Source: Candidatus Endonucleibacter bathymodioli
Lineage (GTDB): Bacteria > Pseudomonadota > Gammaproteobacteria > Pseudomonadales > Endozoicomonadaceae
DNA length: 64,000 bases
Direction of reading: 5' to 3'
Assembly: GCA_030674915.1 (NCBI GenBank)
Contig: JASXSV010000009.1
Span: 62,001-126,000, forward strand
Shown here: positions 1 through 8,900 of the stretch, one piece after another
Position numbering within the stretch: the first letter of the stretch is position 1
Layout: each line of letters opens with the position of its first letter
Notes under the pieces: model-generated
The model's database searches: none
What the model was told of the DNA's origin: nothing
Seen by the model: the letters and a program-made list of their open reading frames with translations, nothing else
Program-made: the position numbers and the translations under genes

Positions 1-1
1 A

Positions 2-610
2 TCTGAAATCACCATCCAATATATGAATTACGTGGAATTAATGGACGTCAATCAGTTTGAGTTGGCTGCCGAGTACTTGGTGATGGCGGCAACCCTGACA
101 GAAATAAAATCTCGCATGCTACTACCTCGCTCAGGAACACTCGAAGAAGAAGAAGAAGAAGACCCCCGAGCAGAACTAATACGTCGCCTCCAAGAATACG
201 AACGATTCAAACAAGCAGCTGAAGATATCGATACACTACCTCGCGTAGGGCGAGACATACATACTGTTTGCCTAGATGCCCCAGACTTTGCTCCGACCAA
301 ATCCCAACCCGACGTCAATCTTAATGAAATATTGCTAGCTATGGCTAAAGTCATGGGCCGGGGTGATATGTTCGAAAACCACTCAATAAAAGAAGAAGCT
401 CTATCTGTTCGAGAGCGCATGAGTGATATTCTTTCACTACTATCAGCGGAAAGGTTCACACCGTTTGTTGCCCTATACCGAGTTGAAGAAGGACGATTAG
501 GTATTGTAGTTACTTTCATGGCCATTATGGAATTAGTTAAGGAATCTTTAATAGAATTAACCCAGAGTGATGCTTATTGTCCCATCCATTTAAAGGCACG
601 CGTTGCATAA
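2..610 (+). CDS. scpA: Segregation and condensation protein A (C-terminal part)
   Basis: This is the C-terminal part of the ScpA kleisin, which bridges the SMC ATPase heads together with ScpB during chromosome condensation and segregation in the cytoplasm. The reading frame is already open at base 2, before the first ATG at 23, and reads SEITIQYMNYVELMDVN, so the gene begins upstream of the window. The visible part has the family stretch FELAAEYLVMAATLTEIKSR followed by MLLPR, an acidic run of six glutamates encoded by a GAA-rich tract, and the C-terminal winged-helix region with VVTFMAIMELVKE. Its stop lies 5 bases before the proposed scpB start, so the two genes are almost certainly cotranscribed. 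The family assignment is sure; only the N-terminus is missing. Confidence 0.95.
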   Translation, partial: SEITIQYMNYVELMDVNQFELAAEYLVMAATLTEIKSRMLLPRSGTLEEEEEEDPRAELIRRLQEYERFKQAAEDIDTLPRVGRDIHTVCLDAPDFAPTKSQPDVNLNEILLAMAKVMGRGDMFENHSIKEEALSVRERMSDILSLLSAERFTPFVALYRVEEGRLGIVVTFMAIMELVKESLIELTQSDAYCPIHLKARVA

Positions 611-615
611 AAATC

Positions 616-1674
616 ATGAATAAAGAAGACCTCATAGAACCAGTGGAATCTATAGAACTCGAAGAAGCCGAAGAATCCATAGAATCGGTTGAGTCAGCAA
701 CTTCTAACCTACCTCTATTTCACCACCTCGAACGGCCAGAACTCCATCTTATTTTGGAAGGAGCAATCATGGCTAGCAACAAACCATTAACCATTGATCA
801 GCTGGCTTTATTGTTTCCTGAACAAGTACGCCCAGATAATAATGAAATCAGCAAGGCACTGACATTTATTGCCGAAGCATGTGAGCACCGTGGATTTGAA
901 CTAAAACAAGTTGCTTCTGGGTTTCGCTTCCAGATCAAACAATCGCTGGCACCTTGGGTGGGTCGGCTCTGGGAAGAAAAGCCCCAGAGATATACCCGTG
1001 CACTGTTGGAAACATTAGCACTGATAGCCTACCGCCAGCCCATTACTCGGGGAGAAATTGAAGATGTACGGGGAGTCAGTGTCAGCAGTAATATTATAAG
1101 AACGCTTCAAGAAAGAGAGTGGATTCGTGTTGTAGGCCACCGGGACGTTCCGGGGCGACCAGCCATGTTTGCCACAACCCGTCATTTTCTCGATTACTTT
1201 AATCTGGAAAATCTAAACGATCTCCCCTCACTGTCAGAAATTCGTGATTTGGAGACAGCTGCTAACGCCTTAGAACACCAGATAGATATACTAGACAATA
1301 TTAAACAAGGCGAGCAAACCAATTCCGTTGAGTCCGAGGAAGAAAGCAAAGACATATCAGCAGAAACCTTATTTGCAAAACTGGATGAAATAGAAGCAGG
1401 GTTACCCGTAAATTTTCACGACTTGATCAAAAAACAAAAAGACAAAAGCACCAATACTGACACGGATAATATATCACCAGAAAGATTGGATACACCCACA
1501 GAAAAACCGTCAAAAACACTCATAGATAATACTATAGAGACCTCCATAGATAGATCTATAGAAGCCCTGACGGATGAACCCACAGAATCCTCGCTGAATG
1601 AAACTCCCTCCCCCACAGAAGAATCATCAGAACAACCAGAAGACTCCAGCTCTCATCAGAAGCCTGAGAAATAA
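616..1674 (+). CDS. scpB: Segregation and condensation protein B with a long acidic tail
   Basis: ScpB is the winged-helix partner of ScpA in the SMC-ScpAB condensin. The core lies at about residues 45-220 and contains ALLETLALIAYRQPITRGEIE, VRGVSVSSNIIRTLQERE and GRPAMFATTRHFLDYFNL, which are diagnostic. I place the start at 616, just after the scpA stop; an in-frame ATG at 577 would overlap the end of scpA by more than 30 bases and is less likely. After the core comes a tail of over 100 residues rich in Glu, Ser, Thr, Asp and Pro with no recognisable domain. ScpB proteins commonly have variable acidic ends, but this one is long. It forms an operon with scpA; a short hairpin of the dispersed repeat type follows at 1755. 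Confidence 0.93.
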   Translation: MNKEDLIEPVESIELEEAEESIESVESATSNLPLFHHLERPELHLILEGAIMASNKPLTIDQLALLFPEQVRPDNNEISKALTFIAEACEHRGFELKQVASGFRFQIKQSLAPWVGRLWEEKPQRYTRALLETLALIAYRQPITRGEIEDVRGVSVSSNIIRTLQEREWIRVVGHRDVPGRPAMFATTRHFLDYFNLENLNDLPSLSEIRDLETAANALEHQIDILDNIKQGEQTNSVESEEESKDISAETLFAKLDEIEAGLPVNFHDLIKKQKDKSTNTDTDNISPERLDTPTEKPSKTLIDNTIETSIDRSIEALTDEPTESSLNETPSPTEESSEQPEDSSSHQKPEK

Positions 1675-1754
1675 CCTTGAAAGTCATTTCAACCTCTATA
1701 CGCAATAAAAAATGTATCAGGAAATGAAAGATAAAAATGCTTATCTGTTATCTT

Positions 1755-1804
1755 TTGAGGTGAGAGATTGACGCCTACTCCCAACCTCAATGGGAATAGG
1801 TATA
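1755..1804. repeat. Short hairpin derivative of the TATACC/GGTATA repeat
   Basis: TTGAGGT at 1755-1761 pairs with ACCTCAA at 1784-1790, followed by TGGGAATAGGTATA ending at 1804. The right end matches the end of the full-length repeat at 35645-35650 (CTTCAATGGGAATTGGTATA). It looks like an internally deleted copy that kept the outer stem. It lies between scpB and the convergent rnm gene, where it could also serve as a transcription terminator, although there is no U-run. Confidence 0.5.
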
Positions 1805-1828
1805 GGCTCCGTAGATTAGTTATTATTT

Positions 1829-2716
1829 TTACCAGCCATCCCATATGGGAATAACATTTTTTGGCATAGCAGCAAAGCGGCCTAGCTCAACCCATGGGCG
1901 CTCAGCACAGTGGAAGTCACTTCCCTGAGAGCCCTTCAGTGAAAACTCTTGGCAAAAGCTGGCAAGCTGCTGTATTTGGCTGGAAGGTACGTTGCAACCG
2001 ACAATTTCCAGAGCATGCCCCCCAGCCAGCTTAAAGTCACTAATTAGAGCTTTCAGTTTGGTTCTAGTCATACCGTACCTCCCAGGGTGAGCAAGCACGG
2101 CACTGCCGCCAACCCCACGAATACGGGCAACGCCTTGGCTCATTGAAGGCCAGAAAGCCCTAAGATTACCTAACCCGTTATTACCTAAATATTTTTTGAA
2201 TGCCTCTTGGTCATTTTTAACCAGACCTTCACTTTTAAGCCATTTAGCAAAATGGGGGCGTCCTGTCTGGATGTGTTCATCTGGTAAATGAAAACCGTCA
2301 GAAGCCATTTGCTGTGTTGTTTTTGCTTGTAATAGCACTGCCGCAAAGATTACTTCAGCAGAGTACCCCAGAGGCAGTCGCCGCGCTAACTGTTTAGCAA
2401 TATGCAAGGACCGCTGATACCTCGCCTGACTTTGTTTTTGAACGATGCTATCCAGATCAGGGTTGTCTAGAGAAAAGTTAAGACCGATGACATGAATCTC
2501 TACACCAGACCATGTAGTTGACAGCTCTATCCCAGGAATAATACGTGGTCCTGGAGGAAGAGACACAGAGCTAAGATATTTACAGGCAGCGAGGGTATCA
2601 TGATCTGTAATGGCCAAAGTAGTAACATTCTTACGATGAGCCCTTTCATATAACTGTGTCGGGCTGAGAGAGCCATCTGAGGCAGTAGTATGGCTATGGA
2701 GATCAATAATACTCAA
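1829..2716 (-). CDS. rnm: PHP-domain phosphoesterase, RNase AM / YciV (TrpH) family
   Basis: A 295-residue PHP (polymerase and histidinol phosphatase) protein. Metal-binding motifs are visible: DLHSHTTASDGSL at residues 5-17, ITDHDTLAA near 36-44, PGIELSTTW near 61-69, VLAHPGRY near 207-214 and a C-terminal GSDFHCAERPWVELG. The spacing is that of the E. coli YciV/TrpH group, a 5'-to-3' exonuclease that trims rRNA 5' ends and hydrolyses 3',5'-phosphoadenosine bis-phosphate. In E. coli the homologue also lies close to yciB and yciI, as here. It is on the opposite strand to its neighbours, with about 400 bases of non-coding DNA upstream. The family is secure; the exact substrate follows from homology. 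Confidence 0.88.
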   Translation of the reverse strand: MSIIDLHSHTTASDGSLSPTQLYERAHRKNVTTLAITDHDTLAACKYLSSVSLPPGPRIIPGIELSTTWSGVEIHVIGLNFSLDNPDLDSIVQKQSQARYQRSLHIAKQLARRLPLGYSAEVIFAAVLLQAKTTQQMASDGFHLPDEHIQTGRPHFAKWLKSEGLVKNDQEAFKKYLGNNGLGNLRAFWPSMSQGVARIRGVGGSAVLAHPGRYGMTRTKLKALISDFKLAGGHALEIVGCNVPSSQIQQLASFCQEFSLKGSQGSDFHCAERPWVELGRFAAMPKNVIPIWDGW

Positions 2717-3127
2717 CGTAGATAGCCTTATTTAAGGAAGATGGGACTCAGAACATACCAAGAATTTGTTAACAAAAAGGTTATTAAAACAATACCTACA
2801 CAAAACCATGCATAATTTCAAACAAAACACGAATTTCCAGACTCAGCAATAGTGACAAAGTATAGGCAAAATGACCACCACCCACTTATGAGCTAATTTA
2901 ACACATTTTTAACCTAGCTGCATCCATTGTTTGATGTCATAATTTAGCGTAGACTTCGGATTAGGAGTCAATCCCTGCTCGTTATATACCAGTTACCATT
3001 GAAAGCGTGAAACTGTCGCATACCCACACATCCTATGGTAACTGGCATTACTGTTTTCTTTAATCAAAGATCACCATTTGATGATTTTTTAAGCTATTAT
3101 ACAGAATACTCTTTTTATTGGTCTAAT
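2717..3127. other. Intergenic region between rnm and yciB
   Basis: This gap separates the divergent rnm and yciB genes and should hold promoters for both, although none stands out. It is AT-rich with no open frame of note. Its right half holds a repeat fragment with a perfect 11-bp inverted repeat (2985-3045). Confidence 0.5.
2985..3045. repeat. Repeat fragment with perfect 11-bp inverted repeat upstream of yciB
   Basis: TATACCAGTTACCATTGAA begins at 2985 and is the left end of the dispersed intergenic repeat. CCAGTTACCAT at 2989-2999 is exactly complementary to ATGGTAACTGG at 3035-3045, so the fragment can form a hairpin with a 35-base loop. It looks like two left ends face to face with the centre deleted. 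The first ATG in frame with yciB, at 3035, lies inside the repeat and is not the likely start. Confidence 0.65.
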
Positions 3128-3706
3128 ATGAAACAAATTATTGATTTTATTCCCCTGATCGCTTTCTTTACGGTTTATAAAATGGATCCAAGAACATTGG
3201 ATTTATGGGGTAACTCAGTGGATATTGGTGGACCTTTTAGTGCTACAATGGTACTAATGCTATTATCTGGGTTAATTTATGGCATTGTATTTTTAAAAAA
3301 CAGAACACTGGAAAAAAGCCAGCTAATAACACTGGTGGCGGTTATGGCCTTTGGCGGCTTGACCTTATCATTCCATGATGAAGTATTTTTAAAATGGAAA
3401 GCCCCTATTGTTAACTGGATCTTTGCTGGCGTTTTTCTTGGTAGTCAGTTTATTGGTAGTACGCCGCTGATTCAAAGGATGCTTGGCCATGCGATGACTC
3501 TACCAGATAAGATCTGGAGCAAACTGAATATCAGCTGGGCAGTATTTTTTCTCTGCCTAGGAGCTGCCAACCTATTCGTGGCATTTACTTTTCATAGTAT
3601 ATGGGTCGATTTTAAAGTGTTTGGCAGTCTGATACTGACTTTTATTTTTGTTATTATCCAATTTCTTGCTATATCCAAGTATATACGAACAGAGGAAAAA
3701 GAATAA
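3128..3706 (+). CDS. yciB: Inner-membrane protein YciB (septation protein A family)
   Basis: A 192-residue polytopic inner-membrane protein of the YciB/IspZ family, involved in cell-envelope integrity and septation in enterobacteria. It begins MKQIIDFIPLIAFFTVYK, the standard YciB N-terminus, and has about five hydrophobic segments, with the conserved HDEVFLKWKAPIVNWIFAGVFLGS motif near the centre. The frame is open upstream to an ATG at 3035, but that lies in a repeat and would add 31 residues unlike the family, so 3128 is preferred. The stop codon is immediately followed by the yciI start, so the two are cotranscribed, as in many gammaproteobacteria. Confidence 0.9.
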   Translation: MKQIIDFIPLIAFFTVYKMDPRTLDLWGNSVDIGGPFSATMVLMLLSGLIYGIVFLKNRTLEKSQLITLVAVMAFGGLTLSFHDEVFLKWKAPIVNWIFAGVFLGSQFIGSTPLIQRMLGHAMTLPDKIWSKLNISWAVFFLCLGAANLFVAFTFHSIWVDFKVFGSLILTFIFVIIQFLAISKYIRTEEKE

Positions 3707-4006
3707 ATGCTCTATGCGATTATCAGTGATGATGTTGAACATAGTTTACCTCTTAGACAAAAAGCCCGCCATGCCCATTTAGCTCGGTTAGAGGCACTGA
3801 ACTCTATGGGGCGTTTGGTTATAGCTGGGCCTTGTCCGGCAATTGATAGCAGTGATCCTGGAGCGGCTGGTTTTTCCGGAAGCTTGGTTCTGGCTGAGTT
3901 TGGCAGTATTGATGAAGCTCAAGCTTGGGCGAATACAGACCCTTATATTGAAGCAGGTGTATACCATCAGGTTATCGTTAAACCCTTTAAACAAGTATTC
4001 CCGTAA
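3707..4006 (+). CDS. yciI: YciI family protein
   Basis: A 99-residue YciI-like protein with a ferredoxin-like alpha+beta fold. The family includes a proven chlorohydrolase and many members of unknown role. Visible signatures are the N-terminal MLYAIISDD, the conserved RHAHLARL with the family histidine, [11 protein letters not shown], and the C-terminal [18 protein letters not shown]. The start codon directly abuts the yciB stop, with no intergenic base, implying translational coupling. A biochemical role cannot be assigned from sequence. Confidence 0.9.
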   Translation: MLYAIISDDVEHSLPLRQKARHAHLARLEALNSMGRLVIAGPCPAIDSSDPGAAGFSGSLVLAEFGSIDEAQAWANTDPYIEAGVYHQVIVKPFKQVFP

Positions 4007-4227
4007 AATATATAAAAAACATTATTATTCTTATTGATGGGCCTGCTATTCACGATACCACCGTTCCCCTTCAAGGCGTGAGGGTGTTCGCTGTTTCATT
4101 TACTTGTGTTATTCTTTATGGAACTTTCGTCCCTTACGGTTTATTTGCATCTTCCGTTTCTTTGGATATGGCATAAAATAATGGGGAGAAAATGGCTTGT
4201 AGAATTTAAAACTTGAGAAAAGAAGAA

Positions 4228-5748
4228 ATGAGTGTAATTAGAGAAGATGATGTTATCCAAAGTGTGGCCGATGCATTACAGTTTATTTCTTATTATCATC
4301 CCCAGGATTTTATCCAGGCTATTCATAAAGCTTGGATAAAAGAGGAGTCAAAAGCAGCAAAAGATGCGATGTCGCAAATTCTAGCTAACTCCAGAATGTG
4401 CGCCATAGGGAAACGGCCTATCTGCCAAGACACAGGCATTGTTACAGTTTTTTTGAAAATTGGCATGAAAGCCCAATTTAAAACAGATAAAACTATCGAT
4501 CAGTTAATTAATGAGGGTGTCCGTCAAGCATACACCAATCCTGACAATGTTTTGCGGGCATCTATTCTAAAGGATCCTGCCGGTGCTAGAACAAATACTA
4601 AAGATAATACTCCAGCTGTTATTCATATCAGCATGGTACCTGGCGACAAACTTGAAGTAAATATTGCTGCTAAAGGTGGAGGATCTGAAAATAAATCTAA
4701 GCTGATGATGCTAAACCCATCCGATAGCATCGTTGATTGGGTGAAAAGAACCGTACCAACTATGGGGGCTGGCTGGTGCCCACCTGGTATACTAGGTATT
4801 GGTATTGGTGGCACAGCAGAAAAAGCAACGCTATTAGCTAAAGAATCTCTGATGGACCCTATCGATATACATGAGCTTTTCGATCGAGGTCCGCAAAACC
4901 ACATTGAAGAGCTAAGGCTAGAAATTTTTGATGAGGTTAACAGCTTGGGTATTGGCGCCCAAGGGCTCGGCGGTTTAACAACGGTCCTAGATGTTAAAAT
5001 CAAGGACTATCCAACCCATGCTGCCTCCTTACCTGTAGCTATGATTCCTAACTGCGCAGCAACACGACACATACATTTTATACTAGACGGTAGCGGTCCG
5101 GCCATCCTGAAACCTCCTAGCCTGGAGGACTACCCTGAAGTTACTTTCCACGTCGACGATAGTGTCAACAGGGTTAATCTTGATACGGTCACTGAAGACG
5201 ATATCAAAACCTGGAAACCGGGCGATACGGTGTTACTGTCTGGCAAGCTTTTAACGGGACGAGATGCAGCCCATAAAAGGATGATTGATATACTGGATAA
5301 AGGTGAAAACTTACCAGTTAGCTTGCAAGGTAGATTTATTTATTACGTTGGTCCAGTTGATGCGGTAAGGGATGAGGTCGTAGGTCCTGCCGGCCCAACT
5401 ACATCCACCCGTATGGATAAATTTACCCGCCCACTGCTAGAAAAAGCTGGGCTTATGGGAATGATCGGCAAAGCTGAACGTGGGCCCGCTGGAATTGAAG
5501 CTATTCGCGACAATAAATCAGTTTATTTAATTGCCGTTGGTGGTGCTGCCTATTTGGTATCACAGGCTGTTAAAAAAGCAAAAGTAGTTGGGTTTCCTGA
5601 GCTGGGTATGGAGGCTATCTATGAGTTTGAAGTGGAGGATATGCCTGTGACAGTAGCTGTAGATCATACCGGAGAGTCGGTACATATCACTGGGCCTCAC
5701 ATTTGGCAGAAAAAAATCAAGGAACAGGCAATAAAAATATTGAAGTAA
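4228..5748 (+). CDS. fumA: Fumarate hydratase, class I (iron-sulfur)
   Basis: A 506-residue class I fumarase, interconverting fumarate and malate in the citric acid cycle with a [4Fe-4S] cluster. It has the fused alpha and beta domains of FumA/FumB. Three cysteines sit in the expected contexts: C66 in RPICQDTG, C184 in GWCPPG and C276 in IPNCAATRH. Their spacing of 118 and 92 residues agrees closely with E. coli FumA. The C-terminal domain has GRDAAHKRM and the conserved GPTTSTRMD. The frame opens at a TTG at 4213, but the ATG at 4228 directly follows a purine-rich GAGAAAAGAAG stretch and is the better start. The related tartrate dehydratase cannot be fully excluded. It appears monocistronic, followed by a strong hairpin. 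Confidence 0.9.
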   Translation: MSVIREDDVIQSVADALQFISYYHPQDFIQAIHKAWIKEESKAAKDAMSQILANSRMCAIGKRPICQDTGIVTVFLKIGMKAQFKTDKTIDQLINEGVRQAYTNPDNVLRASILKDPAGARTNTKDNTPAVIHISMVPGDKLEVNIAAKGGGSENKSKLMMLNPSDSIVDWVKRTVPTMGAGWCPPGILGIGIGGTAEKATLLAKESLMDPIDIHELFDRGPQNHIEELRLEIFDEVNSLGIGAQGLGGLTTVLDVKIKDYPTHAASLPVAMIPNCAATRHIHFILDGSGPAILKPPSLEDYPEVTFHVDDSVNRVNLDTVTEDDIKTWKPGDTVLLSGKLLTGRDAAHKRMIDILDKGENLPVSLQGRFIYYVGPVDAVRDEVVGPAGPTTSTRMDKFTRPLLEKAGLMGMIGKAERGPAGIEAIRDNKSVYLIAVGGAAYLVSQAVKKAKVVGFPELGMEAIYEFEVEDMPVTVAVDHTGESVHITGPHIWQKKIKEQAIKILK

Positions 5749-5793
5749 TATATCCTTTGCACTTGGATATGCATTGTTATTGACTCTCTTGCT

Positions 5794-5855
5794 TATACCA
5801 CCTTAAGGTGAGAGGTTGCTGACCGCTCTCACCTTAAATGATATGGATATACCAA
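5794..5855. repeat. Strong hairpin derived from the TATACC repeat, probable bidirectional terminator
   Basis: TTAAGGTGAGAG at 5803-5814 is exactly complementary to CTCTCACCTTAA at 5826-5837, with an 11-base loop, preceded by TATACC at 5794-5799. This is the short hairpin form of the dispersed repeat. It lies between the fumarase gene and the convergent giant gene and is well placed to end transcription from both, although there is no long U-run. Confidence 0.6.
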
Positions 5856-5918
5856 CCAAACTTATATGATCTTTACCCTCTTGTTGCGTGCCCAGTTTTT
5901 TCCGACTTTAAAAGAAAT

Positions 5919-8900
5919 CTAATTTTGATGTGATTTACACCCTGATAGAACCCTAGGTGCTTGCAGTTGGGAATAGTACGCCATAAACTCTACTTCATGC
6001 TCCGAAAGCCCTATCAATATTGGAAGTAGGGAACTCATTACGGATGCTTTATTTAGGTCAAGACCCATGGCCTTTGTCACTAAAGCATCTATAACTCCAT
6101 GATCCTGTTTGCCTTTTGTAAATGGCATTGTGACTGGAGGTGGTCCAAATTCCAAGTTACCTGCCCCTAACCCTTGCCCGTCAGTGGTCACTATCTCAGA
6201 TACCAACTCCCCGAGTTCCGTCTTAACAGAAGGGTGTAATATACCGTTTGTACGAATATTAAGTTGATGAGCAAGGAACGCATGATGAAACCCATGAGAG
6301 AAAGGATTATGATTCAACTTCGGTATTTCAATAGTTTCAGAAGCATCAGAAATTGTGACAGTAACGTCCGCAGGAGTACAACTACCAGACTCCTTACTGC
6401 GTGCATTTCTTTTAGTAAAAGCAAAGGAATCAGTATTGATTGGTTGAGCCACTGAATCCGAGTGTACTAAACGCTCCCTTCCACGACTTGTAGCGGCTTT
6501 ATTACCTTTCAAAGACTTGAGCTTTACCCAGTCTTCTTGTAAAAGACCATCATTTTTATTTAGGTAAGCAGCTATAAAATCCGAGTGCTGAGTCACTCCG
6601 TCTAGCGCTAGTAAGCCTACTTTTTCTTTGGCAAGAAAAGTATATCTTTTTGGTATGTCGACACAGTTCATCGCCTGATGCCAGCATGCTTCTATGAGAT
6701 GACGTCCGGCTATTCGTGCAGCGGGAGGAATGTTTAACATATTACGCGCACTACTTTCTGAGTTGCCAGCATCAACTACAAATCCTTCTGCGGCATCTAT
6801 GGCTCCGGCAAAAGTCATGGCTGCAGGATCTCCGCTTTGCAATAATGTGCGATTGTATGGGCCCGTTATGCCGTTTTTCAAATTTCCTAGAATCGCTTGT
6901 GTATTATTTCCCATGTTCGGCGCACGCCTGGAGGATGACAATCTTTGGGATTTTCCAAGAAAATAAACAGAGGTGCCAGCGGGAACTTTTTCCTTTATCG
7001 TTCTATCGCTCAAATTAATACCTGTTTTGAGTGTATTTTGCATAACACCTTTCCATGTGTCATCACTTTCCTTACCCCTGACTATATTCCACAAGCGTTT
7101 TATAGGCTTTGTTGGAAAGGCCGCTGCACAGGGCTTAACACAAGTTCCAATAATGCCGTAAGGAACTTGACTGACAGAATATGCAAGAGCTGCACTGCCT
7201 ATTAGCCAAGATGATTTAGCTAACACTTTATCAACCGAGCGAAAAGGTATTTTTGCAATCTTTTCTCCGTAGAGCAGATATAGAGCGCGGTCTGAGTTGT
7301 AAAGCTTAGATAAAACATCTGCATCAGCCTCATTGATAACTTCAGCTGTATATATTTTAGAAAGTGTTCGACTAACAGATTCATGCTTTTCAAAAGCATT
7401 AGCCTGGCAACTAAATTTTGCAATTTCACCCACGGCTATTACACCGTCAACAGTTAGTGCGAACACTCGTCCTAGCAGAATCGCTGCTTTCCGCTTATCA
7501 CCAGTATTTAAAAATTCCTTAAATGTATTATATGGAACTGTTCTGGTGGCGGTGCCGATGGTTCGTTCAGAGGCACCGTCCAGTCTGTCACTCACTATTT
7601 GCTTGTAGTTATGGGGGTTATTGCCAACAATCGCTTTTAAAGGCGCACACAGCATTCCGGGACCTGCACATAAACAGCAACAACAATATGACGTAGCTTG
7701 GGAGACATTTCTTGCGCATGGCGACTTATCCAGATCACAACACATGCCAAAACATGTATGAACACTAGTCTCGGGACATGTATGAATACAGGCAAGGCCG
7801 TCATGACATCTATTCATTACATCACAGCACGAGTTTCCGCATGTTTTGTAGTCAAATCCTGAATCATGATTTGTACACTTATATCGGCATTCACATTTCG
7901 GTTTGCATTTTATAGGGCACCCAGCTTGCCCTGCATCTTTGTTTCTACATTCGCAAATCTCAAAAGCTGGCTGATATAGACGCTCACCCACTTCCATTTT
8001 TAAGTAGTGCTCAGCCAATAGAGGTGAAAGCATACCTGTAATAAGACCTATATTTTCCGTAGCGAGGGTTTTCTCCATTATAGATAACTGATCTCCAAAC
8101 CAGCCGGCACTTTGCACTAGACCAACGACTGTAGCCAATACGGATGACACAATATTGGCTGTATACCAGCCACCTTCCGACGCACCAAAATTATTATTGT
8201 ATCTACTACTCATACCAGCGGCTTTTTTATGTATTTTCTCTGATTGCTCCCGCATTGACTGGACATAACTTACTAACGACTGATTTTCTGGGGTGCTTGT
8301 TGATGCATTTGAGCTATCTCTAGAGCACGCCTCTAAAGCATGAATAACGTTCTCAATGGAGGTGTCGTTATTTGAGGTTGCACTCAAGTCTCTAATATCC
8401 ATGACACTATTAAGAACTTCACCGCCTTCCGTGAGAGACTTAGATGTTAAAAGACTCCAGGTTATATAAACAGGTAATATCCATACGTCCCATTGAGCCA
8501 AGGCTTCAACACCACTTCTCGCGTATTTACGAATTGAATCCCACCATCCAGATAATTGTGAGCTTGCTAATAACTTGTCTAGTTTCTCTGTTATTTCCCA
8601 TCGTTTATTAGGATCACTCATATCTTTACAGTAAGCTGTATAGAACTCATTTAGCTTTTTAAGTGCACTTGATTTCTGTATAGATTCGACTTCTTGGTCA
8701 AGATGGTGAGGAGCATGGCTATCAGAACCGTTGAGCATATGATAAGCCAAGTGTGTACCAGTACTATCAATGTTATCTGAAAATAATTTTGCGGCTAACT
8801 CAAATAATTTTGGAGGAAATGGTTTTCTAAGCTCAGAACCAATTATTGCACTTGTCACATCATCGCTAGCCTGCAATGATTCTAGCTCTACAGGCACACA

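Noticed and set aside
52..525. 157-residue minus-strand frame over scpA
   Set aside because: It is the antisense of a clear ScpA sequence and has the Ser/Arg-rich composition of a shadow frame.
3035..3127. N-terminal extension of yciB from the ATG at 3035
   Set aside because: The first codons are repeat DNA and the resulting 31 residues are unlike YciB proteins.
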